In this document: positions 17,178-27,319 of the stretch, piece by piece
Layout of the letters: each line of letters begins with the position of its first letter
Numbering within the stretch: position 1 is the first letter of the stretch
Origin: Bacteroidota bacterium
GTDB taxonomy: Bacteria; Bacteroidota; Ignavibacteria; Ignavibacteriales; Ignavibacteriaceae
Reading direction: 5' to 3'
Length of the DNA stretch: 64,000 bases
Assembly: GCA_021815405.1 (NCBI GenBank)
Contig: JAKAGV010000016.1
Coordinates: 62,001 to 126,000, forward strand
Translations under genes and position numbers: made by a program
The notes under the pieces: model-generated
Told to the model about the DNA's origin: nothing
What the model saw: only the letters and a program-made list of their open reading frames with translations
Database searches by the model: none

Positions 17178-19598
17178 ATGAAAAAAATATTTTTGACCGC
17201 TGTATTCTTAGCGTCCTTTTGGGCTGCTGTATCTAATGCCCAATCTTTTAAAAAAACCAAGCTTGGAATTAATACAACAATACACTCTCTTAACATTGAA
17301 ATTCAATTTTATAATCCGTCAACAGTACGAATAATAAAATTTCCCGAAGGCAAAGCATTTACCAAGAAAAGTCTTTCGGTTATTGAAACTCCGCATAAGA
17401 CTGCATTTGATATGAAGCAGAATGGCGATAATCTATTTTTGAAAAGTGAAAAGGTTCTGGTTGAACTTAATTTGAAAGACGGTAAAATTTCCTTTTTCAC
17501 TGCGGCGGAAGAGCCGTTATTAAAAGAGAAAAAAGACGGCATTTCGTTTACGGATTTTAACGATGCAGAAGTTAAGACTTTTACAGTAAGCCAATCATTT
17601 GTCTTAGATAAGGATGAAGCTATTTACGGATTGGGCCAGCAGCAGCAAGGTAAGATGGATCAGCGCAATGATACATTACACATGATTCAGGGAAACACCG
17701 ATGATTATATTCCGTTCTTTCTATCGGTAAAGGGATATGGATTGTTCTGGGATAATTACTCGCCGACTCTTTTTGTTGACAACCAGGACAGTACAACGTT
17801 CAAATCCGACGTCGGCAATTGTGCAGATTATTATTTTATGTATGGCGGCAATGCAGATGGTGTGATTGCTCAAATGCGTGACTTAACCGGTCAGGTACCT
17901 ATGGAGCCGCTCTGGACTTACGGTTACTGGCAAAGCAGAGAACGATATAAAAGTCAGGACGAAATAGTTGGAGTTGTAAAAAAGTACCGTGAGCTTGGAG
18001 TTCCATTAGACGGTATCATTCAAGATTGGCAGTACTGGGGTGATAACTACCACTGGAACGCGATGCAGTTCCTTAATCCTGAATTTCCACATCCTCGAAA
18101 AATGATTGATGAAATTCATGCGATGCATGCGCATATAATTATTTCAGTCTGGGCATCATTCGGACCTAAAACTGAACAATATAAAGTACTGGATAAAAAA
18201 GGAATGCTTCTGGATTTTAAGACCTGGCCGCTATCTGCTACAGATGCATGGCCGCCGGATATGAGCAAACCTTCCGGAGTTAGAGTTTATGATGCCTACA
18301 ATCCCGAGGCAAGAAAAATATTCTGGAAGTTTTTAGACAAAGGACTTTTTTCCTTAGGCATCGACGGCTGGTGGCTTGATTCATCCGAGCCTGATCATTT
18401 GGATGTAAAGCCTTCGGACTTTGATGATCATACTTATCTCGGTTCATTTCGTAAAGTTCGAAACGCTTTTCCCTTAATGCACGTTGGCGGAGTATATAAG
18501 GGACAGCGATCCGTTACTTCCGCTAAACGGGTTTTCATTCTTACACGTTCTATGTTTGCAGGTCAGCAGCGCTACGGTGCAGATACATGGTCGGGTGATG
18601 TAGTTGCATCATGGAAAGCATTAAGAGATCAGATTTCTGCAGGATTAAATTTTTCACTCTGCGGTTTACCTTATTGGAACAGTGACATCGGCGGATTCTT
18701 TCTTTGGAATTTTCCGCAGAAGCTGAAAGATGCCAATTACCGTGAGCTGTATGCCCGCTGGATTCAGTTCGGTGCGTTCTGTCCGATGATGCGTTCGCAT
18801 GGTACTGATGCACCAAGAGAGATTTACCATTTTGGAAAGAAAGGCGACGAGATTTATGATGCAATAGATAAATATATTAATCTTCGTTACCTTCTCCTAC
18901 CTTATATATATTCTGATTCCTGGCAGGTAACCGACCATCAATCAACAATGATGAGAGCATTGGTAATGGATTTTCCGAAAGATAAAGATGCACTTAACAT
19001 TAATAATGAATATATGTTCGGCAAAGAAATTTTGGTTTGCCCTGTTACAAAGCCGATGTACTCCAGAATAATAGTTCAAGGCAATGATACTACCAAAGTC
19101 GGAGATTTCAGTAAAATAAAAAGTGATGAGGTCTATCTTCCCAAAGGAACTGATTGGATTGATTTCTGGACCGGAGAAAAATATAGCGGAGGTCAAAGAG
19201 TAAATAAAGAAACGCCGATTGATATCATGCCTTTGTATATAAGAGCAGGTTCAATTCTGCCGGTTGGTCCTAAAGTTCAATATGCTTTGCAGAAGAAGTG
19301 GGACGACCTTGAAATACGCGTTTATCCCGGCGCCGACGGCAAGTTCACTTTGTATGAAGATGAAAACGACAACTACGACTATCAAAAAGGACTTTATTCC
19401 TTAATAACTTTTCAATGGAATGATGCCGGGAAAAAGTTAACCATAAGCGAACGCAAAGGCTCTTTCCGCGGAATGTTGAAGGAGCGTAAATTCAGAATTG
19501 TAGTCGTAAGTCCTAAAGAAGGCATCGGGATGGCTCCGGTTAATAAATATAATAAAGTAATTAAATATGACGGGAAAGAAGTATCAGTTAAACTGTAA
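17178..19598 (+). CDS. GH31 alpha-glycosidase, probable alpha-xylosidase
   Basis: Retaining alpha-glycosidase. After a signal peptide (to about SNAQ) come the N-terminal beta-sandwich, the (beta/alpha)8 barrel and two C-terminal beta domains. Nucleophile Asp401 lies in GWWLDSSEPD and acid/base Asp474 in TWSGDVV. The WLDSSEP pattern and IQDWQYWG are shared with alpha-xylosidases that remove xylose from xyloglucan, which fits the GH95, GH29, GH9 and GH35 genes nearby. Length (806 aa) is normal. It starts 14 bp after the carboxylesterase. Its C-terminal PGADGKFTLYEDENDNYDY block is shared with the second GH31 at 23502. Confidence 0.92.
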   Translation: MKKIFLTAVFLASFWAAVSNAQSFKKTKLGINTTIHSLNIEIQFYNPSTVRIIKFPEGKAFTKKSLSVIETPHKTAFDMKQNGDNLFLKSEKVLVELNLKDGKISFFTAAEEPLLKEKKDGISFTDFNDAEVKTFTVSQSFVLDKDEAIYGLGQQQQGKMDQRNDTLHMIQGNTDDYIPFFLSVKGYGLFWDNYSPTLFVDNQDSTTFKSDVGNCADYYFMYGGNADGVIAQMRDLTGQVPMEPLWTYGYWQSRERYKSQDEIVGVVKKYRELGVPLDGIIQDWQYWGDNYHWNAMQFLNPEFPHPRKMIDEIHAMHAHIIISVWASFGPKTEQYKVLDKKGMLLDFKTWPLSATDAWPPDMSKPSGVRVYDAYNPEARKIFWKFLDKGLFSLGIDGWWLDSSEPDHLDVKPSDFDDHTYLGSFRKVRNAFPLMHVGGVYKGQRSVTSAKRVFILTRSMFAGQQRYGADTWSGDVVASWKALRDQISAGLNFSLCGLPYWNSDIGGFFLWNFPQKLKDANYRELYARWIQFGAFCPMMRSHGTDAPREIYHFGKKGDEIYDAIDKYINLRYLLLPYIYSDSWQVTDHQSTMMRALVMDFPKDKDALNINNEYMFGKEILVCPVTKPMYSRIIVQGNDTTKVGDFSKIKSDEVYLPKGTDWIDFWTGEKYSGGQRVNKETPIDIMPLYIRAGSILPVGPKVQYALQKKWDDLEIRVYPGADGKFTLYEDENDNYDYQKGLYSLITFQWNDAGKKLTISERKGSFRGMLKERKFRIVVVSPKEGIGMAPVNKYNKVIKYDGKEVSVKL

Positions 19599-19643
19599 AA
19601 TTGAAACACTTAAAAAAATGAAGTTAGTGGAGATTTTAATTAT

Positions 19644-19771
19644 TAACTGAAGTTACGCAATTGTCATGCTGAACTTGTTTCAGCATCTAAAAACAGCTTA
19701 AAAATAAAGATTCCGAAACAATTTCGGAATGACAAATGGATCATTTTATTCATTTTGCGTAACTTCAGTTA
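19644..19771. mobile_element. MITE/REP-like palindromic element, copy 2
   Basis: Outer inverted repeats TAACTGAAGTTACGCAA (19644-19660) and its exact complement (19755-19771). Inside are two hairpins: GTCATGCTGAAC...TTCAGCATC (19663-19687) and GATTCCGAAAC...CGGAATGAC (19709-19733). Total 128 bp, no ORF. The nested order and the GTCAT/ATGAC hairpin edges match the 124-bp element at 11047-11170, but the arms are unrelated in sequence. It lies just upstream of the GH67 gene and may affect read-through. Confidence 0.7.
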
Positions 19772-19797
19772 TTAATTTGAAGTAACCGGTTGAGGAA

Positions 19798-21861
19798 ATG
19801 AAAGTTTTAATTTCAATTTGTATTTTGTTAACAGTTTTAACCCTGCATGCCGAGAACGGACACAAACTTTGGTTTCGCGCCAAAAGCACCGGTTCGGTAA
19901 AAATTATCTGCTCAAAAAGCTCTGCCACTTTAGACATTGCAAAACGGGAGCTGAAGCAAACCTGGCAGGGAAAATCCGGTGCAACTATTACGCTGCTGAT
20001 GGTTAAATCAGACCCGTTAATTAAAGGAGACGGGTTTAGACTTAGCCCCGGGAAGATTCAAGCGAAAACTGATTTAGGCATTTTATACGGCGTGTTCGAA
20101 TTGCTTCGCCGTCAGCAAACAGGCGAGCAGGTCATTGAAGAAGTATTTAATCCTTCGTATGAACGGCGGCTGCTGGACCACTGGGATAACCTCGACGGAA
20201 CCATAGAACGAGGATATGCGGGACATTCAATATTCTGGCGAAAAGGGAAAGACTCATTAGTCGTTACAGAAAACGATAAGAAACTATGGAGCCAATATGC
20301 ACTTGCCAATGCATCAATAGGAATTAACGGAGCGGTTCTTGATAACGTAAACGCATCGCCGTTGATACTGACGAAGGCATACTTAGTCAGGGTACAAGCT
20401 ATTGCGAAAGTGCTGCGCCCTTACGGTATGAAAACATATCTATCGATTAATTTTGCCTCTCCTTCAGTAATCGGAGGATTAAAAACTTCGGATCCGCTTA
20501 ATCCTGAAGTTATAAAATGGTGGCGCGAAAAAGTAATAGAGATTTACAAATTGATTCCCGACTTCGGCGGCTTCTTGGTGAAAGCCAGCAGTGAAGGGCA
20601 GCCAGGTCCGCAGGATTACGGACGCACGCATGCCGACGGCGCAAATATGCTGGCAGATGCACTAAAGCCTTTTGGCGGAATTGTAATGTGGCGGGCTTTT
20701 GTATACAGCGCTTCAGGCGATGACCGTGCAAAGCAGGCGTATTCGGAATTTATGCCGCTTGACGGGAAGTTCCGGGATAATTTAATTATACAGGTCAAAA
20801 ACGGTCCGGTAGACTTTCAGCCTCGCGAGCCTTTCAGTCCGCTTTTCGGAGCTATGAAAAAAACTTCACTCATGCCTGAATTGCAGATAACGCAGGAATA
20901 TCTCGGTCAATCAATTCATCTTGTTTTTCTTGCAACAATGTGGGAAGAATTTTTAAAGAGCGATACTTACCAGGAAGGCGTCGGCAGCACTGTAGCCAGA
21001 TGTACCGATGGAAGTATTTACCCGCAGAAGCATACGGCAATAGCTGGAGTCTCAAATATCGGGTTGGATACCAACTGGTGCGGTCATACCTTTGCACAAG
21101 CCAACTGGTATGCGTTCGGTCGTTTGGCTTGGGACAATACTTTGTCCAGCAGTCAAATTGCAGACGAATGGATAAAGCTTACCTTCGGACAGACATCTAA
21201 AGATACTAATGATTTTACCACACCTATTTATGCGGACAGGAATGAGAATTTTCTAAGACCTGTTAGACAAATGATGCTTGAAAGCCGCGAAGCTGCCGTA
21301 AACTACATGATGCCTCTCGGATTACATTGTCTTTTTTCACCGTACGACCATTATGGTCCGGGACCCTGGTGGGCTCCAAAATATGTCCGGAAAGATTGGA
21401 CTGCACCTTACTATCATCAAGCCGATACTAACGGTATTGGGTTCGACCGTACGCAAACAGGAAGCAATGCCGTAAGTCAATATCACGAGCCATTAAGGTC
21501 CATAATTAATAATGTAAAAACATGTCCCGAAATTTATCTATTATGGTTCCATCATCTACCCTGGGATTATAAAATGAAGAGCGGACTTACTCTGTGGGAT
21601 GAAATGTGTTATCATTATGAAGAAGGACTGCAGGAAGTCCGCCGGTTTCAAAAAATTTGGGATAAAGCAAAGCCTTATGTTGATGCGGAAAGATTTTCAT
21701 TAATACAAAACAAGCTGCGCAAGCAATGCGAGAATGCTCAGGTTTGGAAAGATGCCTGCCTGCTGTATTTTCAGCAGTTCAGCCGTCTGCCGATTCCGTA
21801 TAATATTGAACGTCCTGTTCATAACCTGGATGATTTAGAAAGTGCCAGGAGCTTTTATTAA
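19798..21861 (+). CDS. Alpha-glucuronidase GH67
   Basis: Removes (4-O-methyl-)glucuronic acid from the non-reducing end of xylo-oligosaccharides by inversion. It is a three-domain enzyme: N-terminal domain, barrel starting near NPSYERRLLDHWDNL, and a C-terminal helical domain (VNYMMPLGLHCLF onward). The HWDNLDGTIERGYAG motif and KASSEGQPGPQDYGRTHADG with the likely acid Glu266 are hallmarks. Length (687 aa) is normal. A signal peptide is present (TLHAENG), implying export, unlike many cytosolic bacterial GH67 enzymes. It works naturally with GH10 products in this locus. The start is preceded by GAGG only 2 nt before the ATG, so initiation may be weak. Confidence 0.95.
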   Translation: MKVLISICILLTVLTLHAENGHKLWFRAKSTGSVKIICSKSSATLDIAKRELKQTWQGKSGATITLLMVKSDPLIKGDGFRLSPGKIQAKTDLGILYGVFELLRRQQTGEQVIEEVFNPSYERRLLDHWDNLDGTIERGYAGHSIFWRKGKDSLVVTENDKKLWSQYALANASIGINGAVLDNVNASPLILTKAYLVRVQAIAKVLRPYGMKTYLSINFASPSVIGGLKTSDPLNPEVIKWWREKVIEIYKLIPDFGGFLVKASSEGQPGPQDYGRTHADGANMLADALKPFGGIVMWRAFVYSASGDDRAKQAYSEFMPLDGKFRDNLIIQVKNGPVDFQPREPFSPLFGAMKKTSLMPELQITQEYLGQSIHLVFLATMWEEFLKSDTYQEGVGSTVARCTDGSIYPQKHTAIAGVSNIGLDTNWCGHTFAQANWYAFGRLAWDNTLSSSQIADEWIKLTFGQTSKDTNDFTTPIYADRNENFLRPVRQMMLESREAAVNYMMPLGLHCLFSPYDHYGPGPWWAPKYVRKDWTAPYYHQADTNGIGFDRTQTGSNAVSQYHEPLRSIINNVKTCPEIYLLWFHHLPWDYKMKSGLTLWDEMCYHYEEGLQEVRRFQKIWDKAKPYVDAERFSLIQNKLRKQCENAQVWKDACLLYFQQFSRLPIPYNIERPVHNLDDLESARSFY

Positions 21862-21895
21862 GATTTTATAATGATAAATATTAAGACAAATTAAA

Positions 21896-23416
21896 ATGAA
21901 AATTAAAAATGCATTGCTCATATTACTTTTTTGCAGCTCTGTACTTTTTGGTCAGGTAAAGGTAGAAAGATGGAAAGTCTTCGAATTAACCTTAAGCGGA
22001 CAAAGTACAGGCAACCCTTTTACAGATGTTAAATTAAGCGGGCTGTTTATTCAAGACAACGATACTATTTCCGTCGCCGGTTTTTATGACGGCAATGGAA
22101 TTTACAAGATAAGGTTCATGCCAGAAAAAATAGGAAAGTGGAATTACATTACTGCGAGCAATGTTAAAAGTCTTGATGACAAAACCGGCAGCTTTGTTTG
22201 CACCCCTGCCAGAGCTGGTAACCACGGACCGGTAGCTGTGGCAGATACATTTTATTTTGCTTATGCAGACGGAACTCCTTACTACCCGTTCGGAACAACG
22301 TGCTATGCCTGGGTACACCAGGGCGACAGCTTAGCAGATGTATCGCTTAAAACTTTGTCAAAAGGTTACTTTAATAAAATACGGATGTGCATTTTCCCCA
22401 AGAGCTACGATTGGAACCATAATGAACCGGTTTACTATCCATTTGAAGGCAAACCGTTGACGCACTGGGATTACACCAGATTTAATCCGGCATTCTTCAG
22501 GAACATTGAAAGAAGAATTAAGCAACTCGATTCACTTGGCATTCAAGCGGACCTGATAGTCTTTCATCCATACGATAGGTGGGGATTCAGCAAGATGGAC
22601 AGCACGGCTAATGACAGATATATTGATTACATTATTGCGAGGTTTGCCGTTTATAAAAATGTTTGGTGGAGTATGGCTAATGAGTATGATTTTATGGAAT
22701 CAAAAACGTTAAGCGATTGGAACCATTATATTAAAAAATTTTCAGCGGAAGATAAATTTCATCACCTCTTAAGCATTCACAACGGAGCTAAGCTTTTCGA
22801 TTATTCAAATCCGCTTATTACTCATGCCTGCATTCAAAGCGAAGATACATATAAGGCAAAGATATACAGACAGGAATATAAGAAGCCGGTTATATTTGAC
22901 GAGTGCAGATACGAAGGAAATATACCTTGGTCCTGGGGCAACTTAACGCCGCAATCGATGACCGAAAAATTTTGGAGAGCCGTTACCAACGGCGGATATG
23001 CCGGACACGGAGAAACTTATGTTACAGAATATCCGGTTAAGTTTCCGGATAAATCAAACACCATTTTGTGGTGGTCGAAAGGCGGTATATTAAGAGGGAA
23101 AAGTCCTGAGCGAATAAAATTCCTCCGTAAGATTTTAGAAGCCGCACCGCTTCACTTAAAACCAATACCGATATTTACCTGGATGCCGTTCTCTTGTGTG
23201 GGCATTGAAGATAAATATTATTTATGCTATCTGAATGATGCTCAGCCGCGAAGTGTAGTAATTGAACTTCCCAAAGATTCCTTTTTTAAAGTTGAAGTTA
23301 TCGACACCTGGAACATGACGATTACTCCATTACAAAAAAAGTTTTCGGGACGAAGTTTAATACAATTACCCCAAAAGCCTTATACGGCATTAAGAATTAC
23401 CAGGTGGAAATCATAA
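21896..23416 (+). CDS. DUF5060-type TIM-barrel glycoside hydrolase
   Basis: Secreted protein (signal peptide to about LFGQ). An N-terminal immunoglobulin-like DUF5060 domain (about 20-105, VERWKVFELTLSG) precedes a TIM-barrel region (about 115-420) and a small C-terminal sheet. Likely catalytic carboxylates are the Glu in WSMANEYDF (acid/base position of clan GH-A) and the Glu in VIFDECRYEG (nucleophile position). This architecture is related to DUF5605/DUF4038 hydrolases near GH5/GH140. The real substrate is unknown; a branched side chain of xylan or pectin is a contextual guess. It begins 34 bp after GH67, suggesting co-transcription. Confidence 0.75.
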   Translation: MKIKNALLILLFCSSVLFGQVKVERWKVFELTLSGQSTGNPFTDVKLSGLFIQDNDTISVAGFYDGNGIYKIRFMPEKIGKWNYITASNVKSLDDKTGSFVCTPARAGNHGPVAVADTFYFAYADGTPYYPFGTTCYAWVHQGDSLADVSLKTLSKGYFNKIRMCIFPKSYDWNHNEPVYYPFEGKPLTHWDYTRFNPAFFRNIERRIKQLDSLGIQADLIVFHPYDRWGFSKMDSTANDRYIDYIIARFAVYKNVWWSMANEYDFMESKTLSDWNHYIKKFSAEDKFHHLLSIHNGAKLFDYSNPLITHACIQSEDTYKAKIYRQEYKKPVIFDECRYEGNIPWSWGNLTPQSMTEKFWRAVTNGGYAGHGETYVTEYPVKFPDKSNTILWWSKGGILRGKSPERIKFLRKILEAAPLHLKPIPIFTWMPFSCVGIEDKYYLCYLNDAQPRSVVIELPKDSFFKVEVIDTWNMTITPLQKKFSGRSLIQLPQKPYTALRITRWKS

Positions 23417-23501
23417 TGATTAAAAAAGATTGTGAAAAAAAAACTGTGCAGTCTGAGATTACTGTTTTTATAAATTCAAAAATTATACTTAAAGAATTAC
23501 T

Positions 23502-26105
23502 ATGAAGTCTTTCCTTGCAGTTTTGCTAATACCATTTTTATGCTATGGGCAGGTGGTAAAGAGTTATGAAAAATTGAATAGCGGAATCAACATTAAGCTT
23601 TCCAGCGGTACTCTTAGTATTTCTCCAATGACAGAAAATGCTTTACGCATAAAATTTTATATTGGTACTGAACCCAAAGTGCCGGAGCTTATTTTTACTT
23701 CGCATTATTCAACTCCAAAATTCAAAATTACGGAGTCATCTTCGAAGATTGAACTAAAGGAGAAAAAGATTGCAGTCATCATAGATAAGCAAACCGGCAG
23801 TTTGTCATTTGAGAATAATTCCGGAAAAATATTTTTAAGCGAAAAAGCAGGCACCAGAAAGTTAGTGCCAGGTACCGATATGGGTGAGCCTTGTTATACG
23901 GCAGAGCAAAGTTTTATGTCACCTGAAGGTGAGCATATATTTGGACTGGGTCAGTTTCAGGACGGGCAATTCAACTTAAAAAATGTTACGCGCAGATTAA
24001 CACAGGTTAATTCGCAGATTTCATTACCGTTTATTTATTCAAGTGAAGGATACGGAATATTATGGCATCAATATGGGCTGACTGAATTTAATCCTGCCGA
24101 CAACTTCATTGCGCTCAACAAGCAAGAACAATCTGCGAATGATAATAACAATTCAATTGAAGTTACTACAACATCGGGTGCTCAAAAAGTTTCGCAGAAT
24201 CAATCTCTATACAATGGGAAATTGATTGTGCCGGAAGATGGTTGGTATTCTATCTTTCTTAATCTTGGAGATATGGATAACCGTCAATATGTTTCAATCG
24301 ATGGAAAGCCTTGTATAGACATCAGCAACTTTTGGCTTCCACCAACTGCAGATGCTTTGGTGAATTTAAAAGCCGGAGAACATAATGTTCAGGTCGTCTG
24401 CAAATCAAGCAACGTACCTAAATTATCATGGAGACTTGCAAACGATGAAACAACATTTCGTTCACCAAATGCAAAGTTGATTGATTATGTCGTGTTTTAC
24501 GGTCCTTCGGCGGACAGTGTTATCGAAACCTACAGAAGATTGTCCGGAAGCGTTCCGATGCTTCCTAAATGGGCTTACGGCTTCTGGCAGTGCCGCGAGC
24601 GTTATACTTCCGGTAAAGAACTTGTTGAAACAGTAAATGAATTCCGAAAAAGAAAAATTCCGATGGACGTTATTGTACAGGACTGGCAGTACTGGGGCAG
24701 CAACGGCTGGGGTGTTCCTGAGTTTGATACAGCCAATTATCCAAATCCATCCGGCTTCATCAAAGAATTGCATGATGCTAATGCTCATTTTTGTATTTCT
24801 ATCTGGTCTAATCCTGATAAGAACTCTGCAATAGGAAAAGTGTTCGCTTCAAAAAATCTTTACATACCTGGTAGCAAGTGGCTGGATTATTTCAATCCGG
24901 TTACAAGGGAAATGTACTGGAATGTTTTAAAACAAAATCTTTTTAGTCATGGTGTCGATTCATGGTGGATGGATGCTACCGAACCTGAGAACGATGCATT
25001 GCATGGCGCGAAGACTTATCTTGGTTTGGGTGATTTCTACCGGCTGACATATCCGTTGTTCGTCAGCCGTTCGGTTTACGAAGGGCAACGAAAAACAACA
25101 TCTAAAAAAAGAGTTTGCATTTTAACAAGATCGGCTTTCCTCGGTCAGCAAAGATATGGAACAATAAATTGGTCGGGAGATGTTGGCGGGACATGGGATT
25201 CTTTTAGAAGACAAGTTGTTGCCGGGTTAAACTATTCAATTACCGGCATGCCCTACTGGACTACAGACATCGGCGGATTTTTCCGTCCAGGTAAATTGCA
25301 ATACACTGATAAAAATTATGAAGAGCTGCTCATCCGGTGGTACCAGTGGGGCGCGTTTAATCCAATTTTTCGTATTCATGGATTTCAATCCCAGACCGAA
25401 CCATGGCATTACGACAACCAAGTTCAGGATGATATGCTGAAGATGCTGCATTTGCGCTACCGTCTGCTTCCTTATATTTATTCCGGAGCATGGCAGATTA
25501 CAAAAAAGGGATTTACCATTATGCGTCCGTTGGTTATGGATTTTAACGGCGATACCGCTGCCATAAATCAACATTATGAATTTATGTTTGGAAAAGCAAT
25601 TCTTGTATCACCTATTATCGAACCTAAAAAAACAGAACAAAATGTTTATCTTCCCGAGCATTCCGGTTGGCTCAACTTCTGGACCGGAGAAAGTTTTAAC
25701 GGCGGGCAATCAGTAAAAACGGAAGCGCCGCTTGACAAAATTCCTCTTTATGTAAAAGCCGGTTCAATTATTCCAATGGGACCTTCAATTCAATATGCAA
25801 CAGAAAAAAATGATCCGATTGAAATCAGAATATATCCAGGCGCTGATGGTGTGTTTACTTTATATGAAGATGAAAACAATAATTATGATTATGAGAAAGG
25901 AATGTATTCCACAATAACTTTTTCGTGGAATGATAAAGACAAAGTTTTAACAATCGGCAATCGCAAGAACTCATTTCCCGGAATGTTTAAGGTACATAAT
26001 TTCAGAGTAGTTAAAGTTTCGAAAGATAACGGAGCTGGAATTGATACCGTTAATAAATTTAAAGTTATTAAATATATTGGTAAGAAAGTCACGATTAAGC
26101 TTTAA
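23502..26105 (+). CDS. GH31 alpha-xylosidase-like enzyme with PA14-like insert
   Basis: Second GH31 of the locus. Signal peptide to about LCYGQ. An insert at about residues 230-325 (VPEDGWYSIFLNLGD, then LKAGEHNVQVVC) looks like a PA14 domain placed within the N-terminal sandwich, as in xyloglucan alpha-xylosidases. Nucleophile Asp491 is in WWMDATEPE and acid/base Asp560 in WSGDVGG. At 867 aa it is longer than the 17178 paralogue because of the insert. It likely removes alpha-1,6-xylose from xyloglucan oligosaccharides. It lies 85 bp after the DUF5060 gene and ends the run before the LacI-led operon. Confidence 0.91.
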   Translation: MKSFLAVLLIPFLCYGQVVKSYEKLNSGINIKLSSGTLSISPMTENALRIKFYIGTEPKVPELIFTSHYSTPKFKITESSSKIELKEKKIAVIIDKQTGSLSFENNSGKIFLSEKAGTRKLVPGTDMGEPCYTAEQSFMSPEGEHIFGLGQFQDGQFNLKNVTRRLTQVNSQISLPFIYSSEGYGILWHQYGLTEFNPADNFIALNKQEQSANDNNNSIEVTTTSGAQKVSQNQSLYNGKLIVPEDGWYSIFLNLGDMDNRQYVSIDGKPCIDISNFWLPPTADALVNLKAGEHNVQVVCKSSNVPKLSWRLANDETTFRSPNAKLIDYVVFYGPSADSVIETYRRLSGSVPMLPKWAYGFWQCRERYTSGKELVETVNEFRKRKIPMDVIVQDWQYWGSNGWGVPEFDTANYPNPSGFIKELHDANAHFCISIWSNPDKNSAIGKVFASKNLYIPGSKWLDYFNPVTREMYWNVLKQNLFSHGVDSWWMDATEPENDALHGAKTYLGLGDFYRLTYPLFVSRSVYEGQRKTTSKKRVCILTRSAFLGQQRYGTINWSGDVGGTWDSFRRQVVAGLNYSITGMPYWTTDIGGFFRPGKLQYTDKNYEELLIRWYQWGAFNPIFRIHGFQSQTEPWHYDNQVQDDMLKMLHLRYRLLPYIYSGAWQITKKGFTIMRPLVMDFNGDTAAINQHYEFMFGKAILVSPIIEPKKTEQNVYLPEHSGWLNFWTGESFNGGQSVKTEAPLDKIPLYVKAGSIIPMGPSIQYATEKNDPIEIRIYPGADGVFTLYEDENNNYDYEKGMYSTITFSWNDKDKVLTIGNRKNSFPGMFKVHNFRVVKVSKDNGAGIDTVNKFKVIKYIGKKVTIKL

Positions 26106-26271
26106 GAATTCTTCGGCATAGTATGCTAATGAATGATTTGACTTGGCATGTTTATTCATCATTTGAAATAAAAACAATTAAAAATTTCTTATTTACAAAC
26201 TTGAATATTACCAATCAGTTTCTTAGCTTTACACGAGTAAGTAAAGCAAAAATTAAATTTTCTTCAATATC

Positions 26272-27288
26272 ATGGCACATTCAACTCAATCTGATATAGC
26301 AAAAAAATTAAACGTTACTCGTATTACTGTATCCAAAGCTTTACGGAATCACCCGGATATATCTGCCGAAATGAAGAAAAAAGTACTGGCTGCTGCAAAG
26401 GAGCTTGGATATATTCCGAATCTGATAGCTCAGAATTTAACCTCCCGAAAGACGTTTACATTAGGATTAGTTATTCCTGACCTGGAAAACAGTTTCTTCT
26501 CTTATGCAGCTGACAGTATTATAGATTGCGCGTCTGAAAAAAATTACAATGTATTTGTAACGGTATCCAGGGAAAACGAATACATCGAAAAGCGGAATAT
26601 TGAAAAGCTGATAGGTATGAGAGTTGACGGGCTGCTTGTATGTGTTTCGCAGCAGACTAAAGATTCCCGGATTTTTGAACAAGTAAAAAAATTGAATGTC
26701 CCGCTTGTATTCTTCGATCGTCAATTTGAAGGACTTGATTTACCCAGAGTTGTATTTGACGATAGAAAAGGAGCCATTGCCGCATTGGAAAAAATAATTA
26801 ACCAAGGCTATACTAAGGTTGCACACTTTGCAGGCTATTCTAATGTAAGCATTGGAAAAGAACGGTGTGCAGGTTATAAGCAGGCACTAAAGAAAAAGGG
26901 AATTAAAGTAAGACCGGAATGGATTTTCGAAGGAGGATTTGAGATAAAGGATGGATATGAAGCCTTTATGAGCTTATACCGGGCGGATAATCTTCCTGAA
27001 ATAATATTTACTGTAAATGACCGTGTAGCATTAGGAGTTTACAAAGCAGTTAATGAAGTAGGGCTTAAGATACCACAAGATATTGGTATCCTTGGATTTG
27101 GCTTCAACGAGACTGTACAGACTTTTTCTCCGCCTCTTACAGTTATAAGTCAGGATCCACGAAAAATTGGTAACGCTGCAGCATCACTTATATTCAAGTT
27201 AATCGATAACCGGAAGGCGGATGTGCAGCGGAATCTTTTAATTAAGGAAGAGTTTGTCTGGAATAATTCCATCCTAATTAAAGAGTAA
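26272..27288 (+). CDS. LacI-family regulator heading the AKR-FucU-GH95 operon
   Basis: Helix-turn-helix near the start (QSDIAKKLNVTRITVSKAL, then the hinge PNLIAQNLTSRKT), then a sugar-sensing domain (LGLVIPDLENSFFSYAA and ILGFGFNETVQ). 338 aa, normal length. It is followed after 31 bp by the aldo/keto reductase, and all downstream genes to GH95 are spaced by 30 bp or less, so it probably controls its own operon. No obvious ribosome site precedes the ATG, which is common in this phylum. The inducer could be fucose or another aldose released by GH29/GH95. Confidence 0.92.
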   Translation: MAHSTQSDIAKKLNVTRITVSKALRNHPDISAEMKKKVLAAAKELGYIPNLIAQNLTSRKTFTLGLVIPDLENSFFSYAADSIIDCASEKNYNVFVTVSRENEYIEKRNIEKLIGMRVDGLLVCVSQQTKDSRIFEQVKKLNVPLVFFDRQFEGLDLPRVVFDDRKGAIAALEKIINQGYTKVAHFAGYSNVSIGKERCAGYKQALKKKGIKVRPEWIFEGGFEIKDGYEAFMSLYRADNLPEIIFTVNDRVALGVYKAVNEVGLKIPQDIGILGFGFNETVQTFSPPLTVISQDPRKIGNAAASLIFKLIDNRKADVQRNLLIKEEFVWNNSILIKE

Positions 27289-27319
27289 ATTCAGAAAAGT
27301 AAAAGATCAATATTTAATA

